A stretch of DNA of 64,000 nt from Methanococcoides burtonii DSM 6242 (lineage in GTDB: Archaea; Halobacteriota; Methanosarcinia; Methanosarcinales; Methanosarcinaceae), in NCBI RefSeq assembly GCF_000013725.1, contig NC_007955.1, positions 1,829,579 through 1,893,578 on the forward strand. The letters are read 5' to 3'. The translations under genes and the position numbers were made by a program. How positions within the stretch are numbered: the stretch's first letter is position 1; the number at the start of each line of letters is the position of its first letter. Under the pieces are notes generated by a model. The model did no database searches. It saw nothing but the letters and a program-made list of their open reading frames with translations, and was not told where the DNA came from. Positions 36,775 to 46,437 of this stretch are shown here, one piece after another.

Positions 36775-37845
36775 ATGCAGGAAGATAAGCAAAGATCTAT
36801 CCTCAAATGTGTCCGTTGCGGGGCATGCCGTAGCATATGTCCGGTCTTTGAAGAATTTGGCTGGGAATCTTTCAGTACGAGAGGGCGTATGCTTCTCGCA
36901 AAGGGCATTTCAAATGGGATGGATGTGGATGAAAGTATGATCGATAGCATCAATACCTGTACTACATGCGGGTTGTGTGAGCAGATGTGTCCCGCAGGGG
37001 CAAAACCCTCGGATGTTTTTGAGGAATTACGTCGTGACCTTGTCAGCATGGGCAAGATCACAGGTACACAATTGGAATTGTATAATAATACTCTCCTTAC
37101 GGGAAACCCACTGGGTGAAAAGAGACCCGATACAAGTTTTATCCTGAAACAAAGGGATGTTCCCAAGGTCGCAGACTATGTATATTTCGTAGGGTGTTTA
37201 GGTTCATATCGATTCAGGGAAACTGCTCTCAAGACATATGATCTTATTAAAGATATGGGGGTGACCGTACTTTCTGATGAGGTATGTTGTGGCTCTCCGC
37301 TACTCAGGACCGGATTCGATGCGGATGAGCTCATAAGACATAATCTTGAGCAGATCGAAAAGACCGGTGCACATACCATAGTAGCCAGTTGTGCAGGGTG
37401 TTATAATACTTTCAAGAATGACTATCCTGACAGGTTCAATGTTGTTCACATAACTGAATTTTTAGCAGAACATATTGATGAATTGGGGCTTGAAATGCTG
37501 GACATTACGGTAACATATCATGACCCATGTCATCTTGGCAGGGCAAACAGGGTATTTGATCCTCCCCGAAAACTGATAATAGCTGTTTGTGATCTTAAAG
37601 AAATGAGGACCAACAGGGAAAATGCCAAATGTTGTGGAGGTGGTGGAGGAGTTAGAAAAGGCTATCCTGAACTTTCGGCTTCAATTGCTAAAAAGAGGAT
37701 AATGGATGTTCCTGATAATGTGGATTACATGGTGACATGTTGTCCGTTGTGTAGGACGAATCTGGAACAGGCAAGTGCTGTTCCGGTAATTGATCTGCTG
37801 GACCTGTTATATATGGCACAAAAGGAAAGGCTGAAGGTCGCCTAA
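36775..37845 (+). CDS. Iron-sulfur oxidoreductase subunit (GlcF-like)
   Basis: 356 residues. Two 4Fe-4S clusters near the N-terminus (CVRCGACRSICP at 12-23; CTTCGLCEQMCPAG) and two CCG domains (DEVCCGSPLL...SCAGCYNTF; CCGGGGGVRKG...VTCCPLCRTN). It takes electrons from the GlcD-like flavin subunit to a membrane or soluble carrier. Substrate is probably D-lactate, but the sequence cannot separate that from glycolate. Confidence 0.9.
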   Translation: MQEDKQRSILKCVRCGACRSICPVFEEFGWESFSTRGRMLLAKGISNGMDVDESMIDSINTCTTCGLCEQMCPAGAKPSDVFEELRRDLVSMGKITGTQLELYNNTLLTGNPLGEKRPDTSFILKQRDVPKVADYVYFVGCLGSYRFRETALKTYDLIKDMGVTVLSDEVCCGSPLLRTGFDADELIRHNLEQIEKTGAHTIVASCAGCYNTFKNDYPDRFNVVHITEFLAEHIDELGLEMLDITVTYHDPCHLGRANRVFDPPRKLIIAVCDLKEMRTNRENAKCCGGGGGVRKGYPELSASIAKKRIMDVPDNVDYMVTCCPLCRTNLEQASAVPVIDLLDLLYMAQKERLKVA

Positions 37846-37847
37846 GT

Positions 37848-39380
37848 TCATTTATTTGCAGATATTTCCTTCTCAACGAATACAGGCAATTTGACATGGA
37901 TCTCAGTGCCATGGTTTACTTCACTGTTTATCCATATGGAGCCTCTATGTGCTTCGATTATCTTTTTACAGATGATCAGTCCATAATCCTGATTGCTGTA
38001 ACAAAGATCACATTCATCCCCTTCTTCAGGAACCTCACTGAATATATGGGTAAGCATATCAGTTGGAATACCTTTACCTGTATCTTTTATGATAATGTGT
38101 ATGTCCCCGTTCTCTTCCGAGGCAATGAGGGAGATACTTTTTCCAGAGGGGGTATATTTGATAGCATTGTCAAGAAGATGCATCAATACACTTTCTATAT
38201 ATTTTGTGTTCCCGTGTATGGGTGGGAGTGAATCTGGAATGTCGGCATTGACCTCGAGTCCTTTATGATCGATCTGGGGGAACATGTCCTTTTTAAGCGT
38301 TTCAAGTATATTTTTGATATTAAGGAAACTGAATGTGTATTTTATAGTCTCATTCTGCATTTCACTTACATAGAACAGTGATTCTATAAGATGCTGAAGA
38401 CGTTCTGAATTTCTGACAACTGATTCCATTGTCCTTTTTTGACGCTCGTTAAGGTTACCCAGCCTTTCATTGTAAAGCAATTCGCTGAAACCTTTTATTG
38501 ATATTAATGGTGTTCTCAGTTCGTGATTGATGTTTGCCAGGAATTCATCTTTCATCTTGTGAGAACTGTGGAGCTTTTCGTTAGCCTTTGAAAGTTCTTC
38601 TTCAATATTTTTTCTTTCAGTCGTGTTTTCTCCTGAACGAATTATCCCTGTGATGTTGCCTTCACTATCTTTCAATATCACATCATGCCAGAGGATTATG
38701 CGTTCGGAAAACGTGCCATCCGCATTTTTAGTCACTATTAAACGTTCGTAATATTCAGGTGGTTCGGCTTTACCGCTCAAGATGTTGTGCAAGTCCTGTT
38801 TTCGGCTTTCACGTCCGTTTTCCTGAATTAAATCTATCCAGCTTTTACCGCGAATATCCTTTTTTTCCCAACCAAAGATATTACAGCTCTTCTTATTTGC
38901 AAATACTATCTCTGTGTCCTTGTTGATTATGACAATAATAGAACCTGCTGCATCGAGATATTGGTATGCCTGATTCTTTTCCTGGATTATGTTCTCCTGC
39001 AAGTGCTTTATTTTTAATAGGGAACGCACTCGGCTTGATATCTCCAGATAATTGACAGGTTTGTTGAGAAAATCGTCTGCACCTTCTTCAAGGCTTTTTA
39101 TCTTTTCTTTCTTTTCTGTCAATGAGGTTAGCATGATGATAGGTATGAGCCTTGTGCGTTCATCATTCTTCAGTATCTTGCACAATTCATGCCCTGTAAT
39201 GTCTGGTATCATGATGTCAAGTAAGATAATATCAGGACTTTCGGTAGTTGCTATTTCAAGACCTTTGTAACCAGAATATGCTTTTATAACTTCATAGTCG
39301 GAACTGAGTATAGCTTCCAACAGCTCAACATTGAAAATTTCATTGTCAATGATCAATATTTTCGATTTTTTTAGTGGCAT
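37848..39380 (-). CDS. Hybrid response-regulator/PAS/histidine kinase
   Basis: 510 residues: receiver domain (1-122; phospho-acceptor Asp55 in LLDIMIPD, Lys107), PAS domain with PAC tail (about 135-258), HisKA with His286 in NHELRTPL, and HATPase_c with N box DNAIKYTP and G box DTGKGIP. The receiver precedes the kinase, so the protein may be controlled by an upstream kinase. No output partner adjacent. Cytoplasmic: no membrane helix. Confidence 0.9.
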   Translation of the reverse strand: MPLKKSKILIIDNEIFNVELLEAILSSDYEVIKAYSGYKGLEIATTESPDIILLDIMIPDITGHELCKILKNDERTRLIPIIMLTSLTEKKEKIKSLEEGADDFLNKPVNYLEISSRVRSLLKIKHLQENIIQEKNQAYQYLDAAGSIIVIINKDTEIVFANKKSCNIFGWEKKDIRGKSWIDLIQENGRESRKQDLHNILSGKAEPPEYYERLIVTKNADGTFSERIILWHDVILKDSEGNITGIIRSGENTTERKNIEEELSKANEKLHSSHKMKDEFLANINHELRTPLISIKGFSELLYNERLGNLNERQKRTMESVVRNSERLQHLIESLFYVSEMQNETIKYTFSFLNIKNILETLKKDMFPQIDHKGLEVNADIPDSLPPIHGNTKYIESVLMHLLDNAIKYTPSGKSISLIASEENGDIHIIIKDTGKGIPTDMLTHIFSEVPEEGDECDLCYSNQDYGLIICKKIIEAHRGSIWINSEVNHGTEIHVKLPVFVEKEISANK

Positions 39381-39439
39381 GTTAGCTCTGTGAAGTTCTG
39401 GGATTTAATATCTCGATAATCTTCATATTATAAAAAATT

Positions 39440-41308
39440 TCATCTTTTTGGTGCAAACATATTCTTGCCTTTTCGTGGTATAAGGCAATTCCAGGTATTC
39501 CCGATAAGGTCCTGACGGTCCGCATTTTTCAATCCTTCGAAAATAAGACCATAGTTTTTTGGGTCACGATAATGCATCATTGCTCTCTGGATGTTCTTTT
39601 CTCTACGAGAAGTAGCTACATAGACTGGTTTTCCTGTGAAGGGATCAAGTCCTGTGTGGAACATACAGGTTGCCGCGGTCATCGGGGTTGGTATGAAATC
39701 CTGTACCTGTTCGGTATATCTGTCAGTTGCTTTGATGTACTCTGCAAGTTCTATCATATTATCCATTGTACATGCAGGGTGACCTGACATAAGGAACGTT
39801 ACAAGATACTGGTCTTTGTTCAGTCTCTTGTTAGTTTCCTTAAATATCTTGGCAAATTTTTCAAATACTTCTCTTCCTGGCTTTTTCATACAGTCCGTGA
39901 CTGATTTTGAAAAGTGTTCAGGTGCAATTTTCAATTGACCACTGACGTGATATTGGCAGAGCTCTGTGATATATTCAGGGTCTTGTAAGGCGAGGTCATA
40001 TCGAACTCCATAACTTACAAAAACACGCTTTACTTCCGGCATTTCCCGAAGCTGGCGCAACATTTCGATATTTTCTTTGTGGGATGTGTCCATGGAGGGG
40101 CAGGGTTCAGGGTACAGACAAAGTTTATCCTTGCAGGCGCCCTTGTTCTCCCAGTTCTTGCATTTCATGGCATACATGTTAGCACTTGGTCCGCCAACCC
40201 CTATTATGTTGCCTTTGAATTCTTTCATTCTTGTCAGAAGCTCAGCTTCACGCAGTATGGAGTCAATGCTACGGCTTGTTATCATTCTTCCCTGATGTTG
40301 TGCGATGGCACAGAATGAACAGCTTCCAAAACAGCCTCTGTGAGTTGTTATTGAAACTCGGACAGTTTCAAGAGCAGGTACTGGCTCTTTGTATGAAGGG
40401 TGCTCCCGTCGGGTGTAAGGTAGGTCATAGACATGATCAAGTTCCTTTTGGGAAAGCTGTCTCATTGGGGGGTTCTGGACGATAGTCGTTTTTGGGTGGG
40501 GCTGGACAAGGGTGATCCCTCTTACAGGGTCCTGTTGGTCATACATTAGTTTGAATGCTTTTGCATATGTCGGCTTGTCCTTTGATACTTCATTGTAGGA
40601 AGGCATTTCCACGTAAGGGAATGGTATCTGATCGTTCTCTTTCGCTTCCTTCCATTTCTTCACCTCAAGTTTCCATGTGGTACCGGGAATCTCATTTATG
40701 TTCCTGATATCTTCACCTGAATCAAGCCTTCGGGCGATCTCAGGTGTTTGCAGCTCTCCCATTCCATATACGAGAAGGTCTGCGGGCGCATCGGCGAGTA
40801 TGGATTGTCTTACTTTGCCGGACCAGTGGTCGAATTCAGCAAAACGCCTGAGGGACGCTTCTATTCCGCCGATGATAATAGGTACGTCAGGATATGTTTG
40901 TTTTAGACGGTTGGAGTAGACAACGACTGCACGGCTGGGGCGAAGTCCTGGTTTGCCTCCAGGGGAGTACATGTCCTTTGGACGTGGTTTTAGTGCAGGG
41001 GTATAGTTGCTGACCATTGAGTCAGTGTTCCCTGAAGTGACTGCGAAGAAAAGCCGGGGTTTTCCCAGTTTGGTGAAATCCTTTGTGTCTTCCCAGTTAG
41101 GTTGGGCGATGATCCCTACTTTGAATCCTGCATCTTCCAGGACGCGTCCTATGATGGTTGCACCAAAGCCGGGGTGGTCTACGTAGGCGTCACCTGTTAC
41201 AATTATTATGTCAAGTTGATCCCATCCGCGGCTCTTGATGTCTTTAATATCCATCGGAAGAAAGCGGGATGTGTCTAACTTTTTCGGGTTACGTTTTTTA
41301 TGTGACAT
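39440..41308 (-). CDS. YgiQ family radical-SAM protein
   Basis: 622 residues. N-terminal cobalamin-binding-like Rossmann part (IIVTGDAYVDHPGFG, GGIEASLRRFAEFDHWS), the radical SAM cluster CFGSCSFCAIAQHQGR, and a third Cys-rich segment (CKNWENKGACKDKLCLYP). Substrate unknown across the family. Ends KGKNMFAPKR. It is 11 bp upstream of an MBL hydrolase, with which it may be co-transcribed. Confidence 0.9.
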   Translation of the reverse strand: MSHKKRNPKKLDTSRFLPMDIKDIKSRGWDQLDIIIVTGDAYVDHPGFGATIIGRVLEDAGFKVGIIAQPNWEDTKDFTKLGKPRLFFAVTSGNTDSMVSNYTPALKPRPKDMYSPGGKPGLRPSRAVVVYSNRLKQTYPDVPIIIGGIEASLRRFAEFDHWSGKVRQSILADAPADLLVYGMGELQTPEIARRLDSGEDIRNINEIPGTTWKLEVKKWKEAKENDQIPFPYVEMPSYNEVSKDKPTYAKAFKLMYDQQDPVRGITLVQPHPKTTIVQNPPMRQLSQKELDHVYDLPYTRREHPSYKEPVPALETVRVSITTHRGCFGSCSFCAIAQHQGRMITSRSIDSILREAELLTRMKEFKGNIIGVGGPSANMYAMKCKNWENKGACKDKLCLYPEPCPSMDTSHKENIEMLRQLREMPEVKRVFVSYGVRYDLALQDPEYITELCQYHVSGQLKIAPEHFSKSVTDCMKKPGREVFEKFAKIFKETNKRLNKDQYLVTFLMSGHPACTMDNMIELAEYIKATDRYTEQVQDFIPTPMTAATCMFHTGLDPFTGKPVYVATSRREKNIQRAMMHYRDPKNYGLIFEGLKNADRQDLIGNTWNCLIPRKGKNMFAPKR

Positions 41309-41319
41309 GTGTTTGTCCT

Positions 41320-41955
41320 TTATCGGTATGCTCTTGACATCTGTAGTGATAAACGTATCTGCTTGTTCACGTCATCACTGGTAACTGGGCCGTGTCCCGG
41401 GTAGAGTGTAATTACATCCAGTTCTGTTAGTTTTTCTATAGATACTGAAAGCTTATCCAATGAGCCGCCGGTAAAATCGGTGCGGCCAATCCCTCCGTTT
41501 GGAAATACAGTGTCACCGGAGAAAAGGCTTTTCGAAGATGGCTCGTAAAGTGATATTCCTCCAGGGGTGTGGCCGGGGGTGTGAATGACCTCCAGGGATT
41601 CGGTCTCACTTATCTTTATTATGTCACCATTCTCGTAGAGGATATCCGGGTCGATGTCCGGGGCTGGTGCTGAGAAAAGTATGGATACACTCTCTTCTTT
41701 ACTTTTCAGGGCTTGAGCATCATCTTTATGGATAGCGATAGGTGCATTGCATATTTCTGCTACGGCTTTAGCTGCGGCGCAATGGTCGAAGTGGGAGTGG
41801 GTCAGTATTATCAGTTCGATGTTTTCCGGCTGGGTGTGCTCTTTTATTTTTTGTATGAGCTGATCTGTATCCATTCCGGGATCGATGAGTATCTTTTCGT
41901 TTATGAGGTATGAGTTGGATGCGTATGGGGACGTGGTTATGCTGGTGATCTTCAT
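41320..41955 (-). CDS. Metallo-beta-lactamase-fold hydrolase (glyoxalase II-like)
   Basis: 211 residues. Metal ligands HSHFDHCAA, HTPGHTPGG, FSGDTVF and YPGHGPV make the binuclear site. Small size and no extra domain fit a glyoxalase II-like thioester hydrolase. It lies between the YgiQ and TatD genes on the same strand, probably in one operon. Confidence 0.88.
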   Translation of the reverse strand: MKITSITTSPYASNSYLINEKILIDPGMDTDQLIQKIKEHTQPENIELIILTHSHFDHCAAAKAVAEICNAPIAIHKDDAQALKSKEESVSILFSAPAPDIDPDILYENGDIIKISETESLEVIHTPGHTPGGISLYEPSSKSLFSGDTVFPNGGIGRTDFTGGSLDKLSVSIEKLTELDVITLYPGHGPVTSDDVNKQIRLSLQMSRAYR

Positions 41956-41975
41956 TGTTTGACTCCGGGTGTGTT

Positions 41976-42731
41976 TTAGATGCCAAATATCTTCTTTGTG
42001 TTCCTGAAGGTGGCGTTTGCAATGGTCTCAATATCTGTACCTTTTGCTTCTGCTATTACTGAGAGGTTGTCCAGTACGAATGCGGGTTCATTCCTTCCTT
42101 TGCGAGGGGACAGGTAGGGGCTATCGGTTTCAATGAGCATTTTGTTAAGGGGGACGTTCTCTGCTATTTTTTTATGATGCTCTGAAAAACAGACTATTGT
42201 GGGGATGGATATGTAGTATCCTGCATCGTTTATTCTGGCCGCTGTTTCTATTGAACCTCCATAGCAGTGGAAGACAACCTTGTCGAGATCCTTTACCATT
42301 TCAAAACAGTCTTCTTCAGCTTCCCTTCCGTGAATTACGAGTGTCTTTTCGTATTTTTCTGCTATCTCTATTACTTTACGAAAGTATTGTTTCTGGTGTT
42401 CTCTTTCCTTGTCTTCCTTATAGTAATGATAGTCAAGACCTGCTTCTCCTATGCCTACTGCTTGTTCTGCATGTAGTTCTAGCTGGAGAAGAATCGAATT
42501 GGCGACTTCGTTGCCGTAGTGGGATACTATCAGAGGGCTTAGGCCGATTGTAGGATAGATAAAATCGTATTCGTTTGCAAGTGCGAGTGTTGCCTGGTTT
42601 GTCTTCAGGTCAATTCCTGAGTTGACCATTTTAACAACACCCGCATTGTGTGCTCTTTCTATTGTTTTATCACGGTCACGATTGAACTTTGGGAAGTCAA
42701 GGTGACAGTGTGAGTCTATGACCTTTAGCAT
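41976..42731 (-). CDS. TatD-family metal-dependent hydrolase
   Basis: 251 residues from ATG 42731 (MLKVIDSHCHLDFPKF). An in-frame codon at 42821 would add 30 residues that are a stray copy of the leuA 3' end, so it is rejected. HCHLD metal site, GEAGLDYHYY, LVIHGREA, FHCYGG and IETDSPYLSP are TatD motifs. Role: DNase-like or DNA-repair hydrolase. Its upstream region is disturbed by the element at 42747-44618. Confidence 0.9.
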   Translation of the reverse strand: MLKVIDSHCHLDFPKFNRDRDKTIERAHNAGVVKMVNSGIDLKTNQATLALANEYDFIYPTIGLSPLIVSHYGNEVANSILLQLELHAEQAVGIGEAGLDYHYYKEDKEREHQKQYFRKVIEIAEKYEKTLVIHGREAEEDCFEMVKDLDKVVFHCYGGSIETAARINDAGYYISIPTIVCFSEHHKKIAENVPLNKMLIETDSPYLSPRKGRNEPAFVLDNLSVIAEAKGTDIETIANATFRNTKKIFGI

Positions 42732-42746
42732 GCTTCTTATGTTGAA

Positions 42747-42778
42747 GAGCATGTTAATAGCTGTTACGAGAGCTTCGA
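42747..42778. repeat. Left direct repeat (displaced leuA 3' end, attL-like)
   Basis: Identical over 32 bp to 44587-44618. In the minus strand it still encodes SIEALVTAINML, matching the leuA C-terminus SVEALVTAINML. Confidence 0.8.
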
Positions 42779-42923
42779 TAGATGTGAGGGCAATGGAAAT
42801 TACATTATATATGTATAACATGTAAAATTGAGTACATCAATATGCACTTCCAATATTAGACAAACCTTCATTAAAAAAGTTTAACATGGAAAATCTTATT
42901 AGTTAAAAAGCAAATATCGGTTC

Positions 42924-44180
42924 ATGGCTGTTCGACGAACTCTTAAAACCCGTGAATTCGGCTATGAATTGTCAGGATTCGAACATAGTCTTCTTTTTGA
43001 AAAGGATGAAATCGGGTTTGTAAGATTTGATGGAAGAAGTCAATCAATTTTTTATCTTGATCCATCTCCATTTCTTCCAAGTCCAAAGCGAGATATTTAT
43101 GCAATAAGAGATTCAAATGTCCCTGTTCCTGAAAAAAATGAGCTTATTGAAGTTACATCATTTGAACTTGAGAGGGTCGTTAGTGGTAAAATAAATAATT
43201 TAGTCAATACTAACGTTAAGTATGTAAGAGCATGGGTAAAAGTAAATCCCAATAAACTTCTTCATCGAAAGGTGATGAACTCAGAAGAGTATGTTGATTA
43301 TTTTAAGCGACCATTCAAAAAAGAAGCTGAAAATGTAGATGAAATAGCACAAACACTTGCATTGTGTTCTGTCTCTTCAAATGCAGTGGGTGTAAATGAG
43401 AAAGGTGGCATTGATTCCGGCATTATTTCTAAAAAAAGTGGGTGGGAGCATTTCAAATCCATAATGAGAATGATCCCAAAAGAATTTAAATCGACAAAAT
43501 CGGCATATTATTATACTTCGCTTGAATCGGAAAAGAATATTAATCCAACAACTAGTTTGGAAGTGAATTTATCAATATTTAACCCAAAGGAAATGTTTGT
43601 GCATGTTCCAGTAACATTTGATATTGATACAAGAAGCAAAGATCAATATTTGAAGGATATCTCATTTGAAATTCCATTTGTTCGAGCACAATTAATTGAT
43701 TCTCTGATGTTCCAACCATTGATTACAAAAAAAGCTGAGAAACGTCTTACTGATCGTATTTATGACATGGTTGAAACATTCACACACACCGATCAAATTG
43801 GATACAAACAAGATTTGGGTGATGCAGCTCCCAAGATTGCATCTAGTATTGCCAGGATGAATTTTAAAACTGAAGTTTCTGTTGATGATGTAGATGATGG
43901 CTATAACAATTGGTTGGATATGTTCCATCATTCTCAACAATTCCGATCTTCGAATCTCGAAACAGATGATATTTTCCGGCTACCTGAAAATGCCAGGCAT
44001 CTCTATCTTGAGATCGAGCAATACTTTGGTGTGGATACGGTTATTGATATGGTGGATATTGAGCAAATCTCACTACTTTCTCCAAAAGCACTTTCAGATG
44101 CGATTGCTAAATTAATAAATGTAGGTGCAGCATACTCGCCGAGGCGGAAAAATCTTAAATTGTTAGCATTTAAACTTTAA
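42924..44180 (+). CDS. Unknown protein, cargo of the leuA-3'-end element
   Basis: 418 residues; no family recognised. N-terminus basic (MAVRRTLKTREFG), centre with SSNAVGVNEKGGIDSG, FKSTKSAYYYTSLES and a mixed alpha/beta region, C-terminus (about 335-418) looks like a winged helix: DDIFRLPENARHLYLEIEQ, LLSPKALSDAIAKLINVG, YSPRRKNLKLLAF. It could be a replication or DNA-binding protein, by analogy only. The two element genes have TAA stops and A/T-rich codon use compared with leuA and tatD. Confidence 0.6.
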   Translation: MAVRRTLKTREFGYELSGFEHSLLFEKDEIGFVRFDGRSQSIFYLDPSPFLPSPKRDIYAIRDSNVPVPEKNELIEVTSFELERVVSGKINNLVNTNVKYVRAWVKVNPNKLLHRKVMNSEEYVDYFKRPFKKEAENVDEIAQTLALCSVSSNAVGVNEKGGIDSGIISKKSGWEHFKSIMRMIPKEFKSTKSAYYYTSLESEKNINPTTSLEVNLSIFNPKEMFVHVPVTFDIDTRSKDQYLKDISFEIPFVRAQLIDSLMFQPLITKKAEKRLTDRIYDMVETFTHTDQIGYKQDLGDAAPKIASSIARMNFKTEVSVDDVDDGYNNWLDMFHHSQQFRSSNLETDDIFRLPENARHLYLEIEQYFGVDTVIDMVDIEQISLLSPKALSDAIAKLINVGAAYSPRRKNLKLLAFKL

Positions 44181-44194
44181 TTGAGGGTATGATT

Positions 44195-44428
44195 ATGATC
44201 AACCAAGAAATGTATGATGCTGCAAAAAAATCTGAAAAATTAAAATGGGATGTTATAAGATATGAGGATCAGATTGAAGAAATCGATAGGAAAGTACAGG
44301 AAGCAATTAATGATAATGTGAAGTTTGATTTGTGTCAAGACCGTAAAGAAATACAGGCTCGTCTCGATACTACAAAGGCATGCATAGATGAAATTCTGTG
44401 TGTATTTGACCCGATTCCCTTTGACTAA
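44195..44428 (+). CDS. Small coiled-coil protein, cargo of the element
   Basis: About 77 residues from ATG 44195 (GAGGG 7 bases upstream; ATG 44189 also possible). Almost entirely helical and charged: YDAAKKSEKLKWDVIRYEDQ, IDRKVQEAINDN, KEIQARLDTTKAC. 14 bp after the 418-residue gene, so co-transcribed and probably a partner. Confidence 0.6.
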   Translation: MINQEMYDAAKKSEKLKWDVIRYEDQIEEIDRKVQEAINDNVKFDLCQDRKEIQARLDTTKACIDEILCVFDPIPFD

Positions 44429-44510
44429 AAACGTACGTTGGTCATTTTTTTGTAAGTTTCTTAAATGCTTTTAATATTCAATGTGGGGTTCTACATACAT
44501 CCTATTTTTT

Positions 44511-44552
44511 TATAGAAGTCATAAGCCCAAAACAAGATCTATGACTTCTATA
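44511..44552. repeat. 13-bp inverted repeat near the element's right end
   Basis: TATAGAAGTCATA (44511-44523) and TATGACTTCTATA (44540-44552), spacer 16 bp. It lies between the small cargo gene and leuA, where it may act as a bidirectional terminator or as an element-specific recombination site. Confidence 0.6.
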
Positions 44553-44574
44553 GATTGCATGCTCACGCTGCTCC

Positions 44575-46117
44575 TTATTTTTTGAGGAGCATGTTAATAG
44601 CTGTTACGAGAGCTTCGACGGATGCGAGGACAATGTCAGCGTTTGCTGCGCGTGCGGTCACTATCCTTCCATTATCGTTCTGCACGCCGATAACGACTTC
44701 TGCAAGTGCATCGGATCCACCGGTGACAGCTTCTATCCTGAAGTCGTGTATGGTTACTTTTGCGTGTTGTCCGATAAGGGTCTCAACTGCTTTTAGGGCT
44801 GCATCGACCGGACCGATACCTACGTTGGATGTTACGCATTCTTTTCCGTTGAAGAGTGCTTTGACAACTGCGGTAGATGTGGTTATGTTTCCGGTCATGA
44901 CACTGACCTCTTTCAGGTCGATAGCTGGCATTCCTTCGGGTTTTCCGAGGATATCGAATGCTATCGTGTAAAGGTCTGAATCGGTTATGCGTTTGCCTTT
45001 GTCTGCAAGCATTTTCACCTTTTTGATGATCGCATCGAGCTGATCTTCGGTCGGGTTGATGTTTGCAGATTGCAGTGATCTTAGTACGGCATGTTTTCCT
45101 GCGTGTTTACCGAGTACGATCCTTCGAGTATGTCCGACCATTTCAGGGGTCATGATGCCTGGTTCGAACGTATCGGAATTTTCAAGAACCCCATGGGTGT
45201 GTATGCCGGATTCATGGGCGAATGCGTTCTCTCCTACGACAGGCATGTGAGGAGGTATTTGAACGCCCGTGTAACGTTCGACCATTCGTGCGGTCTCTAC
45301 GATATACTCGGTGTTGATGCTTGTCTTTGCACCGTAGATCGAGTGCAAGCTCATTACTGTTTCCGCAAGATCTGCATTTCCGGCACGTTCGCCCAGTCCG
45401 TTGACGGTGACCTGTGCCTGACTTGCACCGGCTTCTATTGCCATGAGACTGTTTGCAACGGCAAGTCCGAAGTCATTGTGACAGTGGGTGTCTATCGGGA
45501 TGTTCATCTCTTTGTCCAGTTTGCTGATAAGGCGGTACATACCGGAGGGTGCAATTATTCCCACTGTGTCGGGAACGTTGATGATGTCACATCCTGCGTC
45601 TTCAACTGCCCTGTATACTTCTATCAAATAGTCAAGGTCTGTGCGGGTTGCATCCATTGCAGAGAACATGCAGCGCATGCCGTGGTCCTTTATGTACTGT
45701 ACGGCATTTACTGACATCTCGACGACTTCTTCGCGACTCTTTTTGATGGTATGTATTCTCTGGATGTCAGATGTGGAAACAAACGTATGGATCATTCCAA
45801 CGCCTGCATCTATACATGCATCAAGGTCTTTTGTTAGTACCCTTGCAAGGCCACATACTTCTGATGTGAGCCCTGCGTTTGCGATGTTGCGAACGGACTC
45901 CATGTCTCCGGCGGAGGCTATGGGGAATCCTGCTTCGATGGTATCCACTCCAAGCTTGGAAAGCTGGTGAGCTATCTCGATCTTTTGCTCAGGAGTTAGG
46001 GATACGCCGGGGGTTTGTTCGCCGTCACGAAGGGTAGTATCAAAAATGCTTATCTTTCGGTTTCGGATGGGTTCATCGACGTAAAAATCGATCCCTCAGT
46101 TGTGTATTTGTATCCAT
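44575..46117 (-). pseudogene. 2-isopropylmalate/citramalate synthase family protein, frameshifted near its start
   Basis: Codes for HMGL-like TIM barrel (FDTTLRDGEQTPG, EAGFPIASAGD, HCHNDFGLAVANS, NGLGERAGNAD) and a C-terminal LeuA dimerisation/feedback domain. The frame with the catalytic FDTTLRDGEQ has no start codon: TGA lies at 46096-46098 just before GIDFYVDEPIRNRK. A good ATG at 46117 (MDTNTQL) is in the neighbouring frame, so one extra base between 46095 and 46115 would explain it. GTG 45948 would lose the catalytic start. LeuA and CimA cannot be told apart by eye. The stop is adjacent to the element. Confidence 0.75.
44587..44618. repeat. Right direct repeat (leuA 3' end, attR-like)
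   Basis: Native 3' end of the leuA-family gene, identical over 32 bp to 42747-42778; encodes the C-terminal EALVTAINML on the minus strand. Confidence 0.8.
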
Positions 46118-46236
46118 AATAATCGTTTAATACTACATGATTAATGGTATAAATAGAAAACGATTTGAAGTAGTTTATTACATCGAATGGTCTGTATTTT
46201 TTAATATAGTAGTATTAGTAGAGTATTCATATATTT

Positions 46237-46437
46237 TTAATTACTGATCTTTGTGAGCTTACGCCGAAGAGTTTCATATCTTCCGAAGTAGAAGGCACCA
46301 ATTAAGAAAAAGGTTGTTCCTATTATAGCAAATTTGTTTGAGATATCAAGGGCATATGTTCCTGCAACTATGATACTTCCCAATCCTGCGAAAAACAATC
46401 CTATTCCTTGCATACGTTGTATTTTGTCGTTTTGCAT
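46237..46437 (-). CDS. Small two-helix membrane protein
   Basis: 66 residues; helices at about 10-27 and 36-50, basic C-terminus (RYETLRRKLTKISN). No recognised family. It stands alone upstream of the rRNA operon. Confidence 0.5.
   Translation of the reverse strand: MQNDKIQRMQGIGLFFAGLGSIIVAGTYALDISNKFAIIGTTFFLIGAFYFGRYETLRRKLTKISN

Larger units (their letters stand above)
42747..44618. mobile_element. Putative small integrated element flanked by copies of the leuA 3' end
   Basis: Direct repeats at 42747-42778 and 44587-44618 share 32 identical bases (GAGCATGTTAATAGCTGTTA then CGAGAGCTTCGA), and similarity continues about 17 bp with a few mismatches. The right copy is the true end of leuA; the left copy is a displaced duplicate in front of tatD. 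The 1.8 kb between carries two plus-strand genes of unknown function. This is the signature of site-specific insertion into a gene 3' end that rebuilds the gene. No integrase is inside. Confidence 0.6.

Noticed and set aside
42732-42821. N-terminal extension of TatD
   Set aside because: The extra 30 residues are a translated piece of the leuA end, not part of TatD.
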